Source: Gammaproteobacteria bacterium
GTDB lineage: Bacteria; Pseudomonadota; Gammaproteobacteria; Steroidobacterales; Steroidobacteraceae
Length of the DNA stretch: 6,008 nucleotides
Assembly: GCA_020846815.1 (NCBI GenBank)
Contig: JADLDF010000348.1
Location: forward strand, 1 to 6,008
Direction of reading: 5' to 3'
The notes beneath the pieces were generated by a model. It saw only the letters and a program-made list of their open reading frames with translations. It searched no databases and was not told the DNA's origin. A program made the translations under genes and the position numbers. Positions within the stretch are counted from its first letter, which is position 1, and each line of letters starts with the position of its first letter. Of this stretch, positions 1 through 6,008 are shown piece after piece.

Positions 1-510
1 ATCGCCGGCCAGGGTCACGGTGCCGGCGCCGACGTCGTAGTCGATCGCGCTGGCCCGGCCGCGCGCGACCTCGGCGCTGCCGGCACGCGGCTGCTCGAAC
101 TCGGCCGGCGTGCCGCGGATCTTCGCGCTGGCGACGCGGTTGGCCGCGAACCTCACGGTCGCCTCGTCCGAGCGCAGCGCGCCGCCCTCGACGGTGATGC
201 GCACGGCGCCGGTGAACGTCCAGGTGGAATCGTCGAAGTCGAGACCCGTCGCGCGCGCTTCCGTGGCGGCGAGGCGCACCGCGCCCTGCGTGATGACGAT
301 GTCGCGGAACACGACCGTATTGCTGCGATAGTCGACGTCGGAAGAGGCGGCGTCGAGCGTGACCGTGCCGGTGGTGCGTGCGCCGCGTGGCTCGGCCGCG
401 GGCAGCCCCTGGGCGAACACGGCGAGGCAGGCCAGCAGCGCCAGCGCCCGCCGGCCTCGATCGGCGGCGGGTCGATCGAGGAAGCCGTGACTACGGGACG
501 AAGCGGCCAT
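1..510 (-). CDS. lptA: LptA, periplasmic LPS transport protein (C-terminus cut by window edge)
   Basis: LptA polymerises in the periplasm into the beta-jellyroll bridge that carries LPS from the inner-membrane LptB2FGC complex to LptDE. The 170 visible codons begin with a basic stretch and a hydrophobic segment (about residues 22-38, ALALLACLAVFA), a Sec-type signal peptide. An OstA-like beta-rich domain follows, with repeated 'xVxFRDIVITQGAVRLAAxxA' and 'WTFTGAVRITVEGGALRSDEA' strand patterns, then 'GTPAEFEQ', matching the E. coli 'GKPATFYQ' region. The ATG at 510 is the first possible start, because an in-frame TAG lies 15 bases upstream of it. It overlaps the end of lptC by 20 bases and has no clear Shine-Dalgarno, so translation is probably coupled to lptC. 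The 3' end lies outside the window; by family synteny lptB and rpoN would follow, which cannot be checked here. Confidence 0.9.
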   Translation of the reverse strand, partial: MAASSRSHGFLDRPAADRGRRALALLACLAVFAQGLPAAEPRGARTTGTVTLDAASSDVDYRSNTVVFRDIVITQGAVRLAATEARATGLDFDDSTWTFTGAVRITVEGGALRSDEATVRFAANRVASAKIRGTPAEFEQPRAGSAEVARGRASAIDYDVGAGTVTLAGD

Positions 511-1144
511 GGACGTTCGATTCTAGTCGGACCTGCCGCTGCTTCAAGTTCGCCTCCAGGCCGCGAGCCTCCAGCCATTTTCCGGTCAGCCGCAGCGTGA
601 CCTCGGCATCGGTCGTGACCCGCGTCGCGCCGAACTCGTAGCGCAGCGCCTCGGAACGGATCTCCAGCGCCTGGCCGCCGGCACCGGCGGCGTCCGCGCC
701 GACGACGCCGACGATGCGCACGTCGCCGCGCAGGTCGATGCGCGAAGCATCCTCGGGCATGAGCCCGTCATCGGCCGTGAGGCGCCACGGCGCCGCGCCG
801 TCGTCGCGCACCTCCATGGACAGGCGCTCGAGGCCGACCTCGAGCGTGCGCGGGTCCTGCTGGATCGTCGCGGCACGCAGCGCATAGCGTGGACGGCCGT
901 CCGGACCGGTCTCGACGATGCGCGCATCGCTCGCCGAGTAGCCGGTGTCGAGGCCGTGCGAGGCCGAGTCGTCACCTGCGACATTGCCGCCGCCGCCGGC
1001 GCAGCCGGCGAGCAGCGCGATGCCGAGCAACGCAGCCGCGCGAAGCCGCGGATGCCTCGCGGCGAGCCGCGTCGCCTCGCGCGCGGGCAGGGCGGCGCGA
1101 GACGCACTACGCGGCAGGCGGATGGGCGTCGGCGGTCGTACCAC
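491..1144 (-). CDS. lptC: LptC, LPS export protein with a lipobox-like N-terminus
   Basis: The 217-residue product is the LptC component that takes LPS from LptB2FG and passes it to LptA. The family assignment rests on the repeating beta-strand pattern: 'SASDARIVETGPDGRPRYAL', 'WRLTADDGLMPED', 'IDLRGDVRIVG', and a C-terminal segment from 'LEIRSEALRYEF' through 'VTLRLTGKWLEARGLEANLK'. It also rests on its place just before lptA. The start is a GTG, the first start codon after the kdsC stop, preceded by AGGAG five bases upstream. The N-terminus has a long Arg-rich n-region (about 35 residues), a short hydrophobic stretch and LAGC with Cys48, which looks like a lipoprotein signal. E. coli LptC instead keeps an uncleaved transmembrane helix. 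Family assignment is firm; lipidation is a prediction. Confidence 0.88.
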   Translation of the reverse strand: MVRPPTPIRLPRSASRAALPAREATRLAARHPRLRAAALLGIALLAGCAGGGGNVAGDDSASHGLDTGYSASDARIVETGPDGRPRYALRAATIQQDPRTLEVGLERLSMEVRDDGAAPWRLTADDGLMPEDASRIDLRGDVRIVGVVGADAAGAGGQALEIRSEALRYEFGATRVTTDAEVTLRLTGKWLEARGLEANLKQRQVRLESNVHGRFVP

Positions 1145-1149
1145 CTCGG

Positions 1150-1155
1150 CTCCTC
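1150..1155 (-). promoter_or_regulatory. Shine-Dalgarno of lptC overlapping the kdsC stop
   Basis: The minus strand reads GAGGAG here, five bases before the lptC GTG. It shares bases with the kdsC TGA, which ties lptC initiation to kdsC termination and supports the GTG start. Confidence 0.65.
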
Positions 1156-1885
1156 AGCGCCCGCGCGCCGCGAGCAGCCGGTCGCAGATCTCGCGCACCG
1201 CGCCGTGCCCGCCTGGGGCGTGGGTGATCACGTCGGCCGCCGCGAGCGCGTCCTCGTGCGCATCCGCCACCGCGAACGCGAGGCCCACGGCGCGCATGAG
1301 CGCGACGTCGGGCGTGTCGTCGCCGACGCAGGCCACCTGGGCATGCGGCACGCCGAGGCGCGCGCGCAGCCGCTCGAAGGCCGCGAGCTTGTCGTCGATG
1401 CCCTGCAGCACGTGCGCGATGCCGAGGTCGCGCGCACGCCGCTCCACGGCGCGCGCGCGGCGGCCGGAGATGATCGCGAACGTGACGCCGCGCCGCGCGA
1501 GCGCGCGGATGCCGTAGCCGTCGCGGACGTGGAAGACCTTGAGATGCTCGCCGCGCTCGTCGTAGTAGAGGCGCCCGTCGGTCAGCACGCCGTCGACGTC
1601 GAGCACCAGCAGCCGGATGCCGGCTGCGACCAGGTCGAGCGCACGCGCGCCGAGGCGCGGGCGGACCGCGGCGGCGGGCCGTCGTGCCGATGTGGTCGCG
1701 GGTGCAGGCTCGGCGCGGCGCGCGGTGGAGGCCGGACCTGCGGATGAGATCACGGGCGCGGGCGCGGGCGCGGGCGCTGCGCGGCGCGCAGCGGAGTCAG
1801 GGCGCGCGGGAGAAGCGGATGCACGGCGCGCGGCGCTGGGCGGACGGCGCCTGCGGACGGTGCGGCTGCGGCGGGAGCGGGCCAC
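1154..1885 (-). CDS. kdsC: KdsC, Kdo 8-phosphate phosphatase with N-terminal extension
   Basis: KdsC hydrolyses 3-deoxy-D-manno-octulosonate 8-phosphate to Kdo for lipid A-core synthesis in the cytoplasm. It is a HAD-family C0 enzyme with little or no cap. Motif I is DVDGVLTDG, with nucleophile Asp96 and acid/base Asp98. Motif II is Ser140 in IISGR, motif III Lys166 in DDK, and motif IV GDDTPD with Asp189/Asp190 for magnesium. 'VRDGYGIR' and the C-terminal 'GGHGAVREICD' match the E. coli enzyme (GGRGAVREVCD), the Arg being His here. The recognisable enzyme starts near residue 82 and is about 160 residues. The first 80 residues are an Ala/Pro/Arg-rich low-complexity extension. There is no in-frame ATG before motif I; the start is GTG at 1885, six bases after the kdsD stop, and the only other candidate is GTG at 1753 (codon 45). 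Function is secure, the start is not. Confidence 0.9.
   Translation of the reverse strand: MARSRRSRTVRRRRPPSAARRASASPARPDSAARRAAPAPAPAPVISSAGPASTARRAEPAPATTSARRPAAAVRPRLGARALDLVAAGIRLLVLDVDGVLTDGRLYYDERGEHLKVFHVRDGYGIRALARRGVTFAIISGRRARAVERRARDLGIAHVLQGIDDKLAAFERLRARLGVPHAQVACVGDDTPDVALMRAVGLAFAVADAHEDALAAADVITHAPGGHGAVREICDRLLAARGR
1754..1777. repeat. Hexanucleotide tandem repeat (GGGCGC x4)
   Basis: Four perfect copies of GGGCGC on the plus strand lie inside the kdsC extension and encode an Ala-Pro run on the minus strand. The unit is a multiple of three, so copy-number change would alter length without shifting the frame. Confidence 0.75.
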
Positions 1886-1891
1886 GGTCGC

Positions 1892-2884
1892 TCAGACCAC
1901 GCCTGCGCGCAGCAGGTCGTGCACGTTCAGCGCGCCGACCAGCACGCCCGCGGCATCGACGACCGGCAGCGCGGTGATGCGATGGGTTTCCATGACGTGC
2001 ACGGCCTCGGCGGCGAGCTCGCGCGGACCGATGGTGCGGCAGCGGCGCGTCATCACGTCCTGCATGGTCGCGGCGTGCACGTCGATGCGCGCATCGAGCG
2101 CGCGCCGCAGGTCGCCGTCGGTGAACACGCCGAGCACGCGCGCGCCCTCGTCGACGACCACGGTCATGCCGAGGCCCTTGCGCGACATCTCGACCAGGCC
2201 CTGGGCGAGCGGCGTCGCCGGACCCACCTGCGGCACCGCGGCGCCGCGGTGCATCACGTCCTCGACGTGCAGCAGCAGGCGCCGGCCGAGCGAGCCGCCC
2301 GGATGCGAGCGCGCGAAGTCCTCGGCCGTGAAGCCGCGGACATCGAGCAGCGCGACTGCGAGCGCATCGCCCATGGCCAGCGCCGCGGTGGTGCTCGCCG
2401 TCGGCGCGAGGTTCAGCGGACAGGCTTCCTCGGGCACGCTGACGTCGAGGTGCACGCTGGCGTTGCGCGCCAGCGAGGAGCTGCGGTTGCCGGTCATCGC
2501 GACCAGCGGCACGCCGAGGCGCGCCAGATGCGGCAGCAGCATCAGGATCTCCGGCGTCTCGCCGGAGTTCGACAGCGCGAGCAGCACGTCCTGGCGGGTG
2601 ATCATGCCGATGTCGCCGTGGCTGGCCTCGGCCGGGTGCAGGAAGAACGCCGGCGTGCCGGTGCTCGCCAGCGTCGCGGCGATCTTGCGCGCCACGTGAC
2701 CCGACTTGCCCATGCCGGTGACGACCACGCGTCCGGTGCAGTCGAGGCAGAGGCGGCAGGCCGCGACGAAGGCCGCATCGATGCGCTCGCGCAGCGCCTC
2801 GAGGGCGCGCGTCTCGATCGCGAGCGCGCGGCGGGCGGCCGCGATCAGGGCCTCGGCGGCCCGTGCCTGCGCAGGGGAATCCAT
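1892..2884 (-). CDS. kdsD: KdsD, D-arabinose 5-phosphate isomerase
   Basis: KdsD interconverts ribulose 5-phosphate and arabinose 5-phosphate, the first step toward Kdo. The 330-residue product has a SIS domain (about 35-180) followed by two CBS domains (starting near VEDVMHRG at 207 and MQDVMTRR at 274). Numbered from the chosen start, all four active-site residues known from E. coli KdsD are in register: Lys60 (GMGKSG), Glu112 (SNSGETPEI), Glu153 (EEACPL) and His194 (SHPGGSLGR). 'FTDGDLRR' and the terminal 'HDLLRAGVV' match E. coli. I chose ATG 2884 because it aligns the N-terminus with E. coli KdsD (328 aa); ATG 2905 would add seven residues. Neither has a clear Shine-Dalgarno. A KpsF or GutQ paralogue is the alternative name, but adjacency to kdsC and lptC favours KdsD. 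Confidence 0.95.
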   Translation of the reverse strand: MDSPAQARAAEALIAAARRALAIETRALEALRERIDAAFVAACRLCLDCTGRVVVTGMGKSGHVARKIAATLASTGTPAFFLHPAEASHGDIGMITRQDVLLALSNSGETPEILMLLPHLARLGVPLVAMTGNRSSSLARNASVHLDVSVPEEACPLNLAPTASTTAALAMGDALAVALLDVRGFTAEDFARSHPGGSLGRRLLLHVEDVMHRGAAVPQVGPATPLAQGLVEMSRKGLGMTVVVDEGARVLGVFTDGDLRRALDARIDVHAATMQDVMTRRCRTIGPRELAAEAVHVMETHRITALPVVDAAGVLVGALNVHDLLRAGVV

Positions 2885-2892
2885 GGAGTGGC

Positions 2893-2898
2893 ATGATA
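2893..2898 (-). promoter_or_regulatory. Possible -10 box for the kdsD-kdsC-lptC-lptA operon
   Basis: The minus strand reads TATCAT, five of six bases matching the sigma-70 -10 consensus, in the 35-bp gap between divergent kdsD and ibaG. No convincing -35 hexamer is visible at 16-18 bp spacing. If it is used, transcription would begin about two bases before ATG 2884, giving an almost leaderless mRNA. This is an inference from one hexamer. Confidence 0.3.
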
Positions 2899-2905
2899 GC
2901 GCCAT

Positions 2906-2911
2906 GAGGAG
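2906..2911 (+). promoter_or_regulatory. Shine-Dalgarno of ibaG
   Basis: GAGGAG lies eight bases before the ibaG ATG at 2920. It is a strong ribosome site and fixes that start. Confidence 0.75.
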
Positions 2912-2919
2912 CCCGATCC

Positions 2920-3165
2920 ATGCATCCTGATGCCGTTGCCGCCCTGATCCGTGCCGCGCTGCCGGGCGCCGAGGTCCGCGTCGAGTCCGACGACCAGACG
3001 CATTTCGCCGCGCGCGTGGTCAGCGCCGAATTCGCCGGCAAGCGCAGCATCGCGCGTCACCAGATGGTCTACCGCGCGCTCGGCGGGCGCGTCGGCCGCG
3101 AGATCCACGCCCTGTCGATCGAGGCGCTGACCCCCGAGGAGGCCGGCACGGGCCGGCCCGCCTGA
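2920..3165 (+). CDS. ibaG: IbaG, BolA-family protein
   Basis: The 81-residue product is a stand-alone BolA-like domain, the usual size for IbaG (YrbA). BolA-family proteins pair with monothiol glutaredoxins in [2Fe-2S] handling; IbaG is linked to acid stress in E. coli. Visible signatures are 'SDDQTHFAARVVS', 'RHQMVYRALG' and 'EIHALSIEALTP', with His63 at the position conserved for cluster binding in BolA-glutaredoxin complexes. Position immediately before murA, nine bases apart, matches the yrbA-murA pairing seen in many gammaproteobacteria and separates it from canonical bolA. The last residues are encoded by a GC-rich hairpin. The two genes are probably one transcript. Specific function in this organism is not shown by the sequence. 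Confidence 0.9.
   Translation: MHPDAVAALIRAALPGAEVRVESDDQTHFAARVVSAEFAGKRSIARHQMVYRALGGRVGREIHALSIEALTPEEAGTGRPA
3141..3158 (+). repeat. GC-rich hairpin at the ibaG-murA junction
   Basis: GGCCGGC (3141-3147) and GCCGGCC (3152-3158) form a perfect 7-bp stem with a four-base loop, within the last codons of ibaG. No T tract follows, so it is not an intrinsic terminator. It ends 16 bases before the murA GTG, close enough to affect ribosome access or transcript stability. In a genome this GC-rich it may also be chance. Confidence 0.4.
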
Positions 3166-4434
<1,269 letters not shown>

Positions 4435-4472
4435 CGAAAAATAGATCGGATTTAAATCCGATCTATTTTTCG
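4435..4472. terminator. Bidirectional intrinsic terminator (perfect 38-bp palindrome)
   Basis: Two perfect 19-base arms with no spacer meet at the centre TTTAAA. Each transcript would end in a hairpin with an A tract on one side and a T tract (ATTTTT) on the other, so it can stop both murA (plus) and degS (minus). It is strikingly AT-rich against its surroundings and begins on the base after the murA TGA. The left edge of the degS reading frame, including its TAA at 4452-4454, lies inside it. Confidence 0.85.
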
Positions 4473-5729
4473 CGGCCGCTCGGTGACCTCGACCGACACG
4501 GTCGCGACTTCACGGCCGCGCTGCAAGCGCAGCTCGACCTTCGTGCCGGGCTTCACCTGTGCGACGCGCGCCAGCACCTCCTGGGCGCTGCCGACCTCGG
4601 TGCCGCCGACCGCGAGCACGATGTCGCCGGGACGCAGGCCCGCCGTCTGCGCGGGGCTGCCGACGTAGAGGTTGGTGACCACGACGCCGCCGCGCGCGAG
4701 GCCGAGCTGGCGGGCCTGTCCTTCCTCGATGTCCTCGGGCACGACGCCGATCCAGCCGCGCACGACGCGTCCCTCGGCGATGATCTCCTTCAGGACGCCG
4801 CGTACCAGGTTCACTGGGATCGCGAAGCCTATGCCCTCGACGCCGAGATTCTTGCCGATGACCGCGGTGTTGATCCCGACCAGCTCGCCCGCGGCGTTGA
4901 TCAGCGCGCCGCCGGAATTGCCGACGTTGATCGGCGCATCGGTCTGGATGAAGTTCTCGAACGTGGCGACGCCGAGCTGGCCGCGGCCGGTGGCGCTGAC
5001 GATGCCCTGGGTCACGGTCTGCGACAGGCCGATGGGGTTGCCGATCGCCAGCACCACGTCGCCGACGCGCAGCAGGTCGGAACGGCCGAGCGGCATCACC
5101 GGCAGGCGTCCGAGGTCGATGCGCAGCAGCGCGAGATCGGTGTCGGGATCGCGGCCGACGATGCGCGCGTCGGCGACGCGGCCGTCGGCGAGCTGCACGC
5201 GGATGGAATCGGCGTCGGCGATGACGTGGTGGTTGGTGACGATGTGGCCTTCGGCATCGACGATCACGCCCGAGCCGAGCGAGCGCTCGATGCGCTGGCG
5301 GTAGCGCGGCGCGAGCTCGCCGAAAGGGTCCTCGAACAGGTTGCGCGGCACGCGCTCGGTGACCACGCGGGCCGTATAGACGTTGACGACGGCCGGCGCG
5401 GCACGCTGTACCGCGGAGGCGTAGCTGGGCGTGCCCGCTGTCGCGGGCTGCACCGGTGCGCCGCCCGGGACCGCGGGCGGCCCTGCCGGGTCGACGTCTG
5501 CACCGGGGTGCGCTCCCGCGCCATCCGTGGCGGCCTGCGCATCGCCGGGCGTGGCCGGTGGGTCGGCGAGCGGCGGGGAGGCGTCCGGTGCGGCCACCGC
5601 GGTGCGGGCCGCGGCCGTCCCGGAGCCGGGCAGCAGATCGGGCCGGAACGCGACGATCAGGAAGGCGAGCGCCAGCCCGCCGACCACGGAGCCGGAGAGG
5701 AAGACGAGGCCGCTTTGCGCGCGATTCAT
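4452..5729 (-). CDS. degS: DegS/AlgW-type membrane-anchored serine protease with one PDZ domain
   Basis: DegS-type proteases sit in the inner membrane facing the periplasm and cut the anti-sigma factor RseA (MucA for AlgW) when misfolded porins bind the PDZ domain, releasing sigma-E. The 425-residue product has an N-terminal anchor (about 8-28), then an Ala/Pro/Gly-rich linker (about 35-105), longer than in E. coli DegS (355 aa). The trypsin-like domain carries His168 (TNHHVI), Asp198 (DTDLALL) and Ser272 (GNSGGAL). One PDZ domain (about 323-415) begins at 'GWIGVVPEDI'. A single PDZ domain plus an anchor favours DegS over DegP or DegQ. The start MNRAQSG is chosen because the anchor follows it directly; the longer open frame upstream has no protein character and crosses the petA start. 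The last residues, KIDRI, lie within the terminator. No clear promoter or ribosome site is visible. Confidence 0.9.
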   Translation of the reverse strand: MNRAQSGLVFLSGSVVGGLALAFLIVAFRPDLLPGSGTAAARTAVAAPDASPPLADPPATPGDAQAATDGAGAHPGADVDPAGPPAVPGGAPVQPATAGTPSYASAVQRAAPAVVNVYTARVVTERVPRNLFEDPFGELAPRYRQRIERSLGSGVIVDAEGHIVTNHHVIADADSIRVQLADGRVADARIVGRDPDTDLALLRIDLGRLPVMPLGRSDLLRVGDVVLAIGNPIGLSQTVTQGIVSATGRGQLGVATFENFIQTDAPINVGNSGGALINAAGELVGINTAVIGKNLGVEGIGFAIPVNLVRGVLKEIIAEGRVVRGWIGVVPEDIEEGQARQLGLARGGVVVTNLYVGSPAQTAGLRPGDIVLAVGGTEVGSAQEVLARVAQVKPGTKVELRLQRGREVATVSVEVTERPRKIDRI

Positions 5730-5795
5730 CGAGTCGTGGTTTCCGTGACGTGGTGGCCGCGAGCCGGATGGCGTGCAGCCCGCAATGGCCCGGTA

Positions 5796-5817
5796 CCGAC
5801 GGCGTGTCTCCCGTCGG
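5796..5817. repeat. Inverted repeat upstream of petA
   Basis: CCGACGG (5796-5802) and CCGTCGG (5811-5817) are perfect inverted arms with an eight-base spacer. They lie across the place where a -35 element for the 5834 -10 box would be, centred about 40 bases before the predicted transcription start. They could be an operator or activator site, or a hairpin in the degS leader. No regulator can be named. Confidence 0.35.
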
Positions 5818-5833
5818 CGAGCAGGCCCGTGTG

Positions 5834-5839
5834 TATAAT
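5834..5839 (+). promoter_or_regulatory. -10 box of the petA promoter
   Basis: A perfect TATAAT lies in the 169-bp divergent gap between degS and petA. The expected start is near 5846, giving a leader of about 53 bases. The -35 region at 16-18 bp spacing is GC-rich and does not resemble TTGACA, so the promoter may depend on an activator or on its strong -10 box alone. Confidence 0.6.
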
Positions 5840-5887
5840 GCGCCGCTTCCCAGACATGCGAATAGCGCCCCGCCTTCGCGGCCGGGT

Positions 5888-5893
5888 GGAGAG
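5888..5893 (+). promoter_or_regulatory. Shine-Dalgarno of petA
   Basis: GGAGAG lies five bases before the ATG at 5899. It favours that ATG over the in-frame GTG directly before it. Confidence 0.65.
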
Positions 5894-5898
5894 CTGTG

Positions 5899-6008
5899 AT
5901 GAGCGACGACGTGATCAACACCCAGGACGTCGACCTGAGCCGGCGAAAATTCCTGATCGCCGCCACGACCGCCACCGGCGCCGTGGGCGCGGTCTTCGCG
6001 GCCGTGCC
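5899..6008 (+). CDS. petA: PetA, Rieske iron-sulfur subunit of cytochrome bc1 (N-terminus only)
   Basis: Only the first 36 codons are present. They carry a twin-arginine signal anchor, SRRKFLIAATTATGAVGAV, with Arg15-Arg16. This is the typical opening of proteobacterial ubiquinol-cytochrome c reductase Rieske proteins, which are exported folded by the Tat system and keep the signal as a membrane anchor. The cluster-binding CxH and CxxH motifs lie beyond the window, so the assignment rests on the signal sequence, the divergent placement next to a DegS-type protease (a neighbourhood I recall from related bacteria) and the strong start signals. petB and petC would be expected downstream. Another Tat-exported protein is possible but less likely. 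Confidence 0.8.
   Translation, partial: MSDDVINTQDVDLSRRKFLIAATTATGAVGAVFAAV

Noticed and set aside
956..1747. 263-codon plus-strand frame opposite kdsC and lptC
   Set aside because: It is antisense to recognised genes, low-complexity, and has no start context.
1617..2896. Long plus-strand open frames (360 and 325 codons) across kdsC and kdsD
   Set aside because: Both are antisense to genes with complete catalytic motifs and show no recognisable protein features. Rarity of stop codons at this GC content explains them.
1797..3050. 417-codon minus-strand frame overlapping kdsD
   Set aside because: It is the shifted frame of kdsD, dominated by Arg, Ala and Gly, with no motif.
4435..4472. Palindrome as a recombination or dif-like site, or an insertion-sequence end
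   Set aside because: It is not arranged like a dif site, no transposase or target duplication is nearby, and its A and T tracts with convergent stops fit a terminator.
5730..5975. 82-codon upstream extension of the degS frame
   Set aside because: It would place the membrane anchor in the middle of the protein and overlap the petA promoter and start. The residues have no signal or domain character.

Overview
The window is a very GC-rich, densely coding bacterial chromosome segment carrying Gram-negative cell-envelope genes: LPS transport, Kdo synthesis, peptidoglycan synthesis and envelope stress sensing. The gene content and neighbourhoods (lptA-lptC-kdsC-kdsD, ibaG-murA, a DegS-type protease beside petA) point to a gammaproteobacterium. 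The KdsD, KdsC, MurA and DegS signatures are close to those of E. coli and Pseudomonas. The layout, with kdsD facing away from ibaG-murA and no mla genes between them, suggests the Xanthomonadales/Lysobacterales side of the class. That placement is inferred from remembered gene order, not from a search.

Layout. Positions 1-2884 (minus strand) hold a tight operon read right to left: kdsD, kdsC, lptC and lptA, the last running off the left edge. KdsD makes arabinose 5-phosphate. KdsC removes the phosphate from Kdo 8-phosphate. LptC and LptA form part of the periplasmic bridge that carries finished LPS to the outer membrane. A 35-bp divergent gap separates this operon from ibaG (BolA family) and murA (first committed step of peptidoglycan synthesis) on the plus strand, 2920-4434. 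A perfect 38-bp palindromic, apparently bidirectional terminator at 4435-4472 separates murA from the convergent degS (minus, 4452-5729) and also encodes the last residues of DegS. A 169-bp divergent gap with a consensus -10 box and an inverted repeat precedes petA, the Rieske subunit of the cytochrome bc1 complex. Only its first 36 codons (Tat signal) lie in the window.

All eight genes are recognisable housekeeping families. I see no mobile element, CRISPR array, tRNA or rRNA, and no sign of a new multi-gene system. The points worth a second look are small: an apparent lipoprotein signal on LptC, a long Ala/Pro/Arg-rich extension on KdsC, the terminator that doubles as coding sequence, and an inverted repeat placed where a petA regulator could bind. 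No stretch over 300 bases lacks a gene.
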